Source: Flavobacterium ammonificans (GTDB lineage Bacteria; Bacteroidota; Bacteroidia; Flavobacteriales; Flavobacteriaceae). Taken from it: a stretch of DNA of 64,000 bases. Both the position numbers and the translations under genes were made by a program. The stretch covers positions 372,001-436,000 of the forward strand of contig NZ_AP025185.1 of the NCBI RefSeq assembly GCF_020886115.1, in the 5' to 3' direction. Below, piece by piece: positions 1 to 7,202 of this stretch. Numbering within the stretch: the stretch's first letter is position 1; each line of letters starts with the position of its first letter. Under the pieces are notes generated by a model. It searched no databases. It was not told where the DNA came from and saw only the letters and a program-made list of their open reading frames with translations.

Positions 1-1
1 T

Positions 2-2275
2 TACAACAGAGAACAATATGGTGTCAATCCACTTTTTTACGGACCACAATACACAGAAGCTTTTGCAGGTTTAGATAAAGACAAGCCGTATTTAGATAAA
101 GCGCCAAACTACGAAAGAGACTACACCACAGGCAAATATGAAATTACTAATAATTTCAAAAATGCTGTGCAAAATAGCGATGATAGTCACAAGACCATTT
201 TACCAAGATTGTGGAGTGGAGATCATGTAGAAAATTATATCAACTTCACTAATCCGCCTGAGTTTAGAATTAATTACGACTATCCTTTCGAAGAGGATTT
301 AGCCAAATACGGAATCGAAGCAGGACAATTAAGCGAAGAAGAGTACAATAAAGCCATAGCCCAACTAAAAGGCGAAATTGAAAAAGTAGTGCTTGAGTTT
401 AGACAAGCTTACGCTCAAAAAGAAATTGACAATGAAGGCTATGTAGCCTTCTTAAAAAACTATGGCGATTATTTGATTGTTGAAAAACCATCAACGGTTG
501 ATAATTTTCGTTTTATGTTTGAATACCAATTTGGCTATATGTATGTGAGGTATTTGATGTGGAATTTTGTAGGTCGCCAAAATGATATTCAAGGGCGTTA
601 CGACAATTTGAATGGAAACTGGATTAGTGGTATACCGTTTATGGATAGCATACATCTTGGTTCTCAAGACAATTTACCAACCGATATTTTGAACAACAAA
701 GGACGTAACACTTATTTCTTCTTGCCTTTTATCCTAGGGTTAATTGGATTGATGTACCACGCTAGCAAAGACCGAAAAAGTTTTTATGTATTACTATCCT
801 TATTCTTATTTACAGGAATAGCCTTAAAAATTTACTTAAACGAAAGACCATTCGAACCTCGTGAACGCGATTATGCCTTAGTAGGATCGTTTTATGTATT
901 TGCTATTTGGATTGGTTTTGGTGTGTATTCACTATATGAAAGCGCCAAAAAATATTTGGCACCAAAAATTGCTGGACCGGTTATTATTGCTGGTAGTTTA
1001 TTAGCTGCACCTATTTTAATGGGATTCCAAAATTGGGATGACCACGACCGTTCTGATAAATATACGGCAGTTGCAATGGCTAAAGCCTATTTAAGTTCGT
1101 GTGATAAAAATGCCATCTTATTTACTATTGGAGATAATGATACCTTTCCACTTTGGTATGCACAAGAAATTGAAAATTTCAGAACGGATGTTAAGATTGT
1201 CAATACAAGTCTTTTTATGACTGATTGGTACATAGACCAAATGAAAATGAAAAGTTACGAATCAGATCCGCTTCCAATTTCATTTACGCATGACGAATAT
1301 GTTGGTGATAAATTAGATTATGTAGCGCATATCCCAAAAATCGAAACGCGCTGGGATGTTAAAGATTTTATTTCGTTTATTAAAAACCCTAAGTCAACCG
1401 TTGAAATGCAAAATGGGCAAACTATCCATTTTTATCCAACCAATAAAATTAGAATTCCAATTGATAAAAACACCATTATTAAAAACAAAGTGGTGAATCC
1501 AAAATACAATGACTCTATCGTATCGGCGATTGATATTGATATTAAAGGAAATGCTGTTTACAAAAACAGGTTAATGATGTTAGATATTGTGGCTAATAAT
1601 AATTGGAAACGTCCAATTTATTTTAGCGGAGGCGCTTTTGATAACGAGGATTACCTTTGGATGAAAGAATTCCTTCAATTAGAAGGAATGGTTTATAAAT
1701 TAGTTCCTGTTAGAACACGATTACCAAAAGGTTCTAGCCAAATTGACATGGGTCAAATTGATACTGATATCATGTTTGATAAAGTAATGCAATGGGAATG
1801 GGGTAACAGTGAAAGTTTATCTATTTATCATGATCCAGAAACACGAAGAAATAGCATTACCTATCGAATGAATTTATCTCGATTAATGACTAGACTTATT
1901 GCAGAAGGTAAAATGGACAAGGCTAAAAAAGTAATTGATTTAGCAATGACAAAAATGCCTGTAGATCAATTTGAATACTATTCGTTGGTAGATCCTTTTG
2001 CAAAAGGCTATTATGATGTGGGCGAAAAAGCTAAAGCGCAAAAGTTATTAAATCAATTGATTGGTAAATACACTGAAAACTTAAACTATTACAGCCATTT
2101 GTCTTCAACAGAGCAAGTGGACATAGCTATAGAAATTGTAACCGATATAGAGCGTTATCGTGGTTTATTAGAAATTATGAAAGAAAGTGGCGACACTGCT
2201 TTATACGAAAAATCGAAAAAGACATTCAACAATTACATCAGTATTTTTGAACGCTTTGGAAGAGATAAAGAATAA
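2..2275 (+). CDS. DUF2723 family membrane glycosyltransferase-like protein (3' part)
   Basis: The frame is open from the first bases, so the N-terminal part lies before the window; the first possible internal start (GTG at 167) is not the true start. About 757 residues are visible. After a soluble stretch there are about four hydrophobic segments (for example near TYFFLPFILGLIGLMY and YALVGSFYVFAIWIGFG), then a long soluble C-terminal region with GDNDTFPLWYAQE and a helical, TPR-like tail. This fits DUF2723 (GT117) proteins, multi-spanning inner-membrane proteins of Bacteroidetes thought to be GT-C type protein O-glycosyltransferases. A polyprenol-phosphate mannose synthase lies 1.8 kb away, which could supply its lipid-linked sugar donor (inference). 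Family assignment is fairly sure; substrate is unknown. Confidence 0.85.
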   Translation, partial: YNREQYGVNPLFYGPQYTEAFAGLDKDKPYLDKAPNYERDYTTGKYEITNNFKNAVQNSDDSHKTILPRLWSGDHVENYINFTNPPEFRINYDYPFEEDLAKYGIEAGQLSEEEYNKAIAQLKGEIEKVVLEFRQAYAQKEIDNEGYVAFLKNYGDYLIVEKPSTVDNFRFMFEYQFGYMYVRYLMWNFVGRQNDIQGRYDNLNGNWISGIPFMDSIHLGSQDNLPTDILNNKGRNTYFFLPFILGLIGLMYHASKDRKSFYVLLSLFLFTGIALKIYLNERPFEPRERDYALVGSFYVFAIWIGFGVYSLYESAKKYLAPKIAGPVIIAGSLLAAPILMGFQNWDDHDRSDKYTAVAMAKAYLSSCDKNAILFTIGDNDTFPLWYAQEIENFRTDVKIVNTSLFMTDWYIDQMKMKSYESDPLPISFTHDEYVGDKLDYVAHIPKIETRWDVKDFISFIKNPKSTVEMQNGQTIHFYPTNKIRIPIDKNTIIKNKVVNPKYNDSIVSAIDIDIKGNAVYKNRLMMLDIVANNNWKRPIYFSGGAFDNEDYLWMKEFLQLEGMVYKLVPVRTRLPKGSSQIDMGQIDTDIMFDKVMQWEWGNSESLSIYHDPETRRNSITYRMNLSRLMTRLIAEGKMDKAKKVIDLAMTKMPVDQFEYYSLVDPFAKGYYDVGEKAKAQKLLNQLIGKYTENLNYYSHLSSTEQVDIAIEIVTDIERYRGLLEIMKESGDTALYEKSKKTFNNYISIFERFGRDKE

Positions 2276-2293
2276 GGTAAATCCTTGTAAAAC

Positions 2294-2328
2294 AAAAAAA
2301 GGCAGTATTTAAATACTGCCTTTTTTTG
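2294..2328. terminator. Bidirectional rho-independent terminator
   Basis: A perfect hairpin, GGCAGTATTTAAATACTGCC, has an A-run on its left and a T-run on its right, so it can act on both strands. It separates the convergent DUF2723 and DUF4296 genes. The stop codon of the DUF4296 gene (2309-2311) lies inside the stem. Confidence 0.85.
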
Positions 2329-2761
2329 TTTTAACTACTGCAATTGAATCTTTACTTTTTTTAGCAAGCTGTCTTTTCTTTTTTAGTTGAGCAATTTTGA
2401 TTTTTTTCTTTTTCTCTTCTAATTTAATAATTGCATTTGCTCGTTTCTTTTCGCTTTCGATTCGCTTAACTACTGATTCAAACATTACCTTATAGCTTTT
2501 GTAATCGGCAGCGTAATACCTATTGTTTTGCGCTAATTGCAGGCTGTCTATTTTGTATTTCTTATAGATAAACTGTTTTGGCCGAATTTGATTTGAATCC
2601 AAAACAGCTGGATTTTGGTATTTAATAGCCTCTAATAAGGCTAAATCATACATAATTTCCATCATCTTCGATTTCTCAATAAGCAGGTCTGGTTTTTTAA
2701 CCAAATCTTCTTTGCACCCTAAAAGAGCTAAAATCGCCAATAATGAAATACTCTTTTTCAT
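2309..2761 (-). CDS. DUF4296 family lipoprotein
   Basis: A 150-residue protein with a short signal peptide and a lipobox ending LALLGC, so Cys16 is the likely lipidated residue and the mature protein is probably anchored to a membrane. The middle matches the helical DUF4296 family common in Flavobacteriia. The last 50 residues are very rich in Lys and probably coiled coil. Only 5 bp separate it from the upstream dihydroorotase gene, so it is the last gene of a three-gene leftward operon (GT2 synthase, dihydroorotase, this gene). The coding end runs into the terminator hairpin. Function is unknown. Confidence 0.8.
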   Translation of the reverse strand: MKKSISLLAILALLGCKEDLVKKPDLLIEKSKMMEIMYDLALLEAIKYQNPAVLDSNQIRPKQFIYKKYKIDSLQLAQNNRYYAADYKSYKVMFESVVKRIESEKKRANAIIKLEEKKKKIKIAQLKKKRQLAKKSKDSIAVVKTKKGSI

Positions 2762-2766
2762 CTATT

Positions 2767-4107
2767 TTATCTATTGAATAACAAACGCTTTCCAGCACGA
2801 ATGTCTTTTACTTTAAAAGCATTGTAAACCAATTGTCCGTTTACAAATGTATGCGTAATTCTTGATTTAAAAGTATAGCCTTCAAAAGGAGACCACCCAC
2901 ATTTAGCCAAAATATTTTCTTTTTTTACACTCCAAGGCAAACCAGCATTCACAATTACTAAATCGGCATAATAACCTTCTTTTATAAAACCGCGCTTTTC
3001 TATCTTGAAGATTTTAGCAGGATTGTGACACATTTTCTCGACAATCTTTTCTACACTTATTTTACCTTGATGGAAGGCTTCAAACAATGCAACTACTGCA
3101 TGTTGAACTAAAGGCCCACCAGAAGGAGCATTTAAATACGATTGTTGTTTTTCTTCTAACGTATGTGGCGCATGATCTGTTGCAATAACATCTATTCGGT
3201 CATCTAACAGCGCTTTCCAAAGTGCTTCTTTATCTTTAGCCGTTTTCACCCCAGGATTCCATTTGATGAAATTACCCTTGGTAGCATAATCGTCATTGGT
3301 AAACCACAAATGATGTACACAAACCTCAGCAGTAATCTTTTTGTCTTCCAATGGAATTTTATTGGTAAACAAATCCATTTCTTTTGCCGTTGACAAATGA
3401 AATATGTGCAATCTCGCTCCCGTTTTTTTTGCTAAAGCAATTGCTTTTGAAGACGAAAGATAACAGGCTTCAGTACTTCGAATTAGATGATGAACCGTTA
3501 CCGGAACCTCATCACCATATTCTTCTTTGTATTGTGCCAAATTATTTTTTATAGTTGTTTCGTCTTCACAATGAACTGCTATCAACATGGGTGTACTTGA
3601 GAATATTTTTTCTAAAACAGCTTCATTATCTACTAGCATATTCCCAGTAGATGAACCTAAAAAGATTTTAATTCCAGCTACATTTTTTGGATTAGTTTTT
3701 AATACCTCCTCCAAATTATCGTTTGTTGCTCCCATCATAAACGAATAATTCGCAAATGAATTTTGAGCAGCTATTTCATATTTTTCCTCAAGAATTTCTT
3801 GAGTGACAGCATTAGGCACCGTGTTAGGTTGTTCAATAAATGAGGTGATTCCTCCTGCAACTGCAGCTCTAGATTCGGATTCTATATCTCCTTTATGAGT
3901 TAATCCAGGCTCTCTAAAATGTACTTGATCATCAATTGCACCAGGCATTAAATAGTTCCCTTCGGCATCCACAATTTTACAATCAGCAGATTTAGCACTA
4001 ATTGTTTCAGCGATTTCAACAATTAAGTCGTCCTCTATTAAAACATCGCCTTCAAAAATCCTTCCCTCGTTTACTATTTTGGCATTCTTAATTAAAACCC
4101 TATTCAT
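2767..4107 (-). CDS. pyrC: Dihydroorotase
   Basis: A 446-residue amidohydrolase that would interconvert carbamoyl-aspartate and dihydroorotate in pyrimidine synthesis. Visible motifs are HFREPGLTHKGD near residues 63-74, GIKIFLGSSTGNM (Lys expected to be the carbamylated metal ligand), AVHCEDE, IFHLST and ATDHAPH near residue 310. The N-terminal metal motif of the superfamily is HxH; here it reads QVH (Gln61-Val-His63), so the first histidine is replaced. The rest of the metal site looks intact. It sits 12 bp after the GT2 synthase gene and 5 bp before the DUF4296 gene on the same strand. An allantoinase or hydantoinase role is a less likely alternative. Confidence 0.88.
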   Translation of the reverse strand: MNRVLIKNAKIVNEGRIFEGDVLIEDDLIVEIAETISAKSADCKIVDAEGNYLMPGAIDDQVHFREPGLTHKGDIESESRAAVAGGITSFIEQPNTVPNAVTQEILEEKYEIAAQNSFANYSFMMGATNDNLEEVLKTNPKNVAGIKIFLGSSTGNMLVDNEAVLEKIFSSTPMLIAVHCEDETTIKNNLAQYKEEYGDEVPVTVHHLIRSTEACYLSSSKAIALAKKTGARLHIFHLSTAKEMDLFTNKIPLEDKKITAEVCVHHLWFTNDDYATKGNFIKWNPGVKTAKDKEALWKALLDDRIDVIATDHAPHTLEEKQQSYLNAPSGGPLVQHAVVALFEAFHQGKISVEKIVEKMCHNPAKIFKIEKRGFIKEGYYADLVIVNAGLPWSVKKENILAKCGWSPFEGYTFKSRITHTFVNGQLVYNAFKVKDIRAGKRLLFNR

Positions 4108-4119
4108 TCTATCTTTTTC

Positions 4120-4845
4120 TTATAATGTGTTGACTAATCTTTTTAATCGAAGCGCAATAACTCCAAAAACGGCTTCTACTATAATAGAATTGCTCATTTT
4201 TGATTGCCCTTTAGTTCGATCTGTAAATATAATTGGAACTTCAGAAATTTTAAATTTTTTACAAAACGTGCGGTATTTCATTTCAATTTGGAATGCGTAG
4301 CCTACAAATTTGATTTGGTCCAAATGAATACTTTCTAAAACCTGTCTTTTGTAACAAACAAAACCTGCTGTAGCATCGTGAATTTTCATTCCGGTTATAA
4401 AACGAACATATACAGAAGCAAAATAAGACAATAATACACGGCTTAAAGGCCAATTCACCACATTTACTCCTGTAACATAGCGAGAACCTATAGCTAAATC
4501 AGCATCTCCAAGGTGACACGCTTGGTATAATTTTTCTAAATCGGTTGGATTATGAGAAAAATCAGCATCCATCTCAAATATATAGTCGTATTTATTGGCT
4601 AAAGCCCATTTAAAACCATGAACATAGGCTGTACCTAATCCCGATTTTTTAGCTCTTTTTTCTAGAAATAACTTCCCTGAAAACTCTGACTGTAAAGCAA
4701 TGACTTTATCCGCAGTATGATCTGGCGAATTATCATCGATAATCAGAACATGAAAAGGCTTATGTAGCGTGAGCACCGTTCTAATGATGCTTTCAATATT
4801 CTCGATTTCGTTATAGGTAGGGATTATAACTAGGGAATCATTCAT
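4120..4845 (-). CDS. Polyprenol monophosphomannose synthase (GT2)
   Basis: A 241-residue family 2 glycosyltransferase of the DPM1 type, which moves mannose from GDP-mannose to a polyprenyl phosphate on the cytoplasmic face of the membrane. Motifs are VIIPTYNE near the N-terminus, DDNSPD, and the metal-binding DADFSHNP. The length matches the short, soluble form without the C-terminal membrane domain. It is the first gene of the leftward operon with dihydroorotase and DUF4296. A -7 element (TACTTTTG) lies about 20 bp upstream of the start. The nearby DUF2723 protein may use the product (inference). Confidence 0.87.
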   Translation of the reverse strand: MNDSLVIIPTYNEIENIESIIRTVLTLHKPFHVLIIDDNSPDHTADKVIALQSEFSGKLFLEKRAKKSGLGTAYVHGFKWALANKYDYIFEMDADFSHNPTDLEKLYQACHLGDADLAIGSRYVTGVNVVNWPLSRVLLSYFASVYVRFITGMKIHDATAGFVCYKRQVLESIHLDQIKFVGYAFQIEMKYRTFCKKFKISEVPIIFTDRTKGQSKMSNSIIVEAVFGVIALRLKRLVNTL

Positions 4846-4865
4846 AATTTTGAGTAATTTCAGTG

Positions 4866-4873
4866 CAAAAGTA
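4866..4873 (-). promoter_or_regulatory. -7 promoter element for the GT2/dihydroorotase operon
   Basis: On the minus strand this reads TACTTTTG, matching the Bacteroidetes -7 consensus TAnnTTTG, about 20 bp upstream of the start codon. No clear -33 TTG was found at the expected distance. Confidence 0.5.
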
Positions 4874-4935
4874 AGCTTTTTATGCCATTTGAATCATAAT
4901 AAAATTATAATAAAAAGAATGAAATAAAAAATTAG

Positions 4936-4943
4936 TAATTTTG
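4936..4943 (+). promoter_or_regulatory. -7 promoter element for the DUF4271/hemD operon
   Basis: TAATTTTG matches TAnnTTTG and ends 7 bp before the ATG at 4951. The transcript would therefore be nearly leaderless or start very close to the gene. Confidence 0.45.
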
Positions 4944-4950
4944 CGATACT

Positions 4951-5622
4951 ATGAATGAATATGTACTTCATCCCCGATTAACTGACAACTCTGACTGGGT
5001 CACACTCTTGTTTTTGATTTGTTTTGCAACTATCGCTATCACAAAATCTGTTTTTGAAAATCGATTTAGCGATTTTGCCAACTTACTTTTTTCAGACAAA
5101 TACATTAAAATACATCGAGAAAGTAGCAACTTAAAAAATGGTTTCACTATAGCCTTGTTTTTTGTTCAAATAATTTCATTTACATTTTTCATTCAGCTTT
5201 CACTTTACATTTTTGGTTTTGGAGACAAAAACGATTGGATGCAATACATTCAGATTGCTAATTTTTTACTTTTCTTCATTTTATCAAAAGTGTTAGTCGA
5301 AAAAATAATAGCCACCTCTTTCCATATTGAAGAATTTGTAGAACAATTCAATCATCAAAAGGTAACCTACCGCACTTATATTGGCCTTATTTTATTGCCA
5401 ATTAATATGTTATTTTTCTATTACGAAAATACTTCTACAGTGTTACCTACTGTAATTATTGGCATCGTAATAGCTGCAAACCTAGCAACTTACGTGGTTT
5501 CTATTAAAAACTATCAAAATTTAATATTCAGCAAGTTGTTTTATTTTATTTTGTATCTTTGCGCTCTTGAAATAGCTCCTTACTATTTCATTTATTATTG
5601 GTTTACAAAAGGAGTCGCATAG
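4951..5622 (+). CDS. DUF4271 family membrane protein
   Basis: A 223-residue integral membrane protein with about six hydrophobic segments (for example WVTLLFLICFATIAI, GFTIALFFVQIISFTFF and YIGLILLPINMLFFYY). The size and topology fit the DUF4271 family, which in Flavobacteriia is almost always placed directly before hemD, as here (13 bp to the next start). No catalytic motif is visible and the function is unknown; the linkage to haem synthesis is only contextual. Confidence 0.8.
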   Translation: MNEYVLHPRLTDNSDWVTLLFLICFATIAITKSVFENRFSDFANLLFSDKYIKIHRESSNLKNGFTIALFFVQIISFTFFIQLSLYIFGFGDKNDWMQYIQIANFLLFFILSKVLVEKIIATSFHIEEFVEQFNHQKVTYRTYIGLILLPINMLFFYYENTSTVLPTVIIGIVIAANLATYVVSIKNYQNLIFSKLFYFILYLCALEIAPYYFIYYWFTKGVA

Positions 5623-5635
5623 AAAAAGTTATAGT

Positions 5636-6385
5636 ATGAAAGTGAAAACAATTTTGGTGTCGCAACCAGAGCCTAAAGTGGAGAATTCTCCTTACTTTGA
5701 GCTGCAACAAAAGCATAAAGTAAAAATTGATTTCAGACCTTTTATTCATGTAGAAGGAGTTAATGCAAAAGAAATTAGACTGCAAAAAATTGACTTGAAT
5801 AATTACAGTGCGATTATTTTGACAAGTAAAAATGCAGTAGATCACTTTTTTAGAGTGGCTGAAGAAATGCGTTATAAAGTTCCTGAAGGATTAAAATATT
5901 TTTGTCAGTCAGAAGCCATTGCGTTTTACCTACAAAAATATGTAGTCTACAGAAAACGTAAAATCTACGTAGGACCAAAAGATTTTGCCGATTTATCTCC
6001 GCTAATCAAAAAATACAAAGACGAAAAATTCTTATTGCCTGCTTCAGACCAATTGAATGCTGATATTCCGGTTACTTTAGACGGTTTAAAAGTAGATTGG
6101 ACTCCAGCTACTTTTTATAAGACGGTAATGAGTGACTTATCTGATTTGGCTGACGTTTATTATGATGTTTTAGCATTCTTTAGCCCAACAGGTATAAAAT
6201 CATTATTCAAGAATTTTCCTGATTTCAAACAAAATGACACCCGTATTGCTGTTTTTGGAAGTACAACTCAAAAAGAAGCATTAGATCACGGACTGCGAAT
6301 TGACATTATGGCTCCAACTCCTGGAACACCTTCCATGACAATGGCTCTAGAAAAATATGTCGCTGAAGCAAATAAAGGAAAATAA
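5636..6385 (+). CDS. hemD: Uroporphyrinogen-III synthase
   Basis: A 249-residue HemD-type protein that would cyclise hydroxymethylbilane to uroporphyrinogen III in haem synthesis. Visible family features are AIILTSKNAVDHFF near residues 60-73, the second-domain segment DVLAFFSPTGIKSLF and the C-terminal IAVFGSTTQKEALDHG. It follows the DUF4271 gene by 13 bp and a terminator hairpin lies just downstream. HemD proteins diverge strongly, but the motif order and gene neighbourhood support the call. Confidence 0.85.
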   Translation: MKVKTILVSQPEPKVENSPYFELQQKHKVKIDFRPFIHVEGVNAKEIRLQKIDLNNYSAIILTSKNAVDHFFRVAEEMRYKVPEGLKYFCQSEAIAFYLQKYVVYRKRKIYVGPKDFADLSPLIKKYKDEKFLLPASDQLNADIPVTLDGLKVDWTPATFYKTVMSDLSDLADVYYDVLAFFSPTGIKSLFKNFPDFKQNDTRIAVFGSTTQKEALDHGLRIDIMAPTPGTPSMTMALEKYVAEANKGK

Positions 6386-6405
6386 AAATCCACATATACA
6401 ATATA

Positions 6406-6434
6406 AAAACCATCCCTTTCGGATGGTTTTTTTT
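6406..6434 (+). terminator. Rho-independent terminator after hemD
   Basis: A stem of AAAACCATCC and GGATGGTTTT around the loop CTTTC, followed by more T residues. It ends the DUF4271-hemD operon. Confidence 0.85.
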
Positions 6435-6627
6435 ATAAGCTAAGACGATCAATAACAATATATTTCATTAAAATTATCTACTTTTGATTTTCAATCCAAA
6501 CCAAAAAATGAAATTTGGTTACAATTATCAATTTGTAAAATCTATATTAAAAACAAGTTTGCACAAGCAAACACCAATAAATAAATAAGCGATAACATAT
6601 GACCGCTAATCAATAACTTTTACATTT

Positions 6628-7098
6628 ATGAAAATCAATTCACTTCAAGTAGAAATAGACGGAATCGACAAAGAAATTTTGCGCGATTTAATGGAAGATG
6701 CTCGAAAACCCATTCTCCAAATTGCCAATAAAATAGGAATTTCAGGCGCTGCCATTCACCAACGTTTGCGAAAACTAGAACAATCTGGGGTGATTTCAGG
6801 ATCTAAATTCGTTGTCAGCCAAAAAATTTTAGGATACAATACTATGGCTTTTGTTGGAATCTATTTAGACAAAGCCGCTCGAAATTCAGAGGCCGTTCGC
6901 GACTTAAAGAAAATTCCTGAAGTTTTGGAATGTCACTATACCACTGGAAACTGGTCGATTTTAATTAAAATCATCTGTTCGGATAACGAACATTTGATGC
7001 ATTTATTAAATACCAAAATTCAGGCAATTGAAGGCGTTTCCAGAACAGAAACCTTTATTTCTTTGGACCAACAAATCGACAGGCAAATCCAGTTGTAG
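6628..7098 (+). CDS. Lrp/AsnC family transcriptional regulator
   Basis: A 156-residue regulator. The N-terminal winged helix-turn-helix includes DKEILRDLMEDARKPILQ and ISGAAIHQRLRKLEQSGVI. The C-terminal ligand-binding (RAM) domain contains AFVGIYLDKAARNSEAV and a TTGNWSILIKI segment. Proteins of this kind usually sense amino acids and bind DNA as octamers. It is monocistronic and converges on leuS. A 240-bp AT-rich gap lies upstream; no operator could be recognised there by eye. Confidence 0.92.
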   Translation: MKINSLQVEIDGIDKEILRDLMEDARKPILQIANKIGISGAAIHQRLRKLEQSGVISGSKFVVSQKILGYNTMAFVGIYLDKAARNSEAVRDLKKIPEVLECHYTTGNWSILIKIICSDNEHLMHLLNTKIQAIEGVSRTETFISLDQQIDRQIQL

Positions 7099-7137
7099 GT
7101 TATTGGGTTATGGATTGATGGGTAATTTAAAATAAAA

Positions 7138-7182
7138 AATCTACGAATCTGCGGTCAAATTTGAACCACAGATTCGCAGATT
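7138..7182. repeat. Palindromic intergenic repeat between lrp-type gene and leuS
   Basis: Arms AATCTACGAATCTGCGGT and AACCACAGATTCGCAGATT are near-perfect inverted repeats around CAAATTTG. It lies between two convergent genes, so it may also act as a terminator, although there is no clear T-run. The sequence has the look of a dispersed Bacteroidetes repeat. Confidence 0.6.
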
Positions 7183-7202
7183 AATTTATAACTTATAATT
7201 TT

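Noticed and set aside
4079..4300. Plus-strand ORF over dihydroorotase/GT2 genes
   Set aside because: Shadow of two well-supported genes on the other strand.
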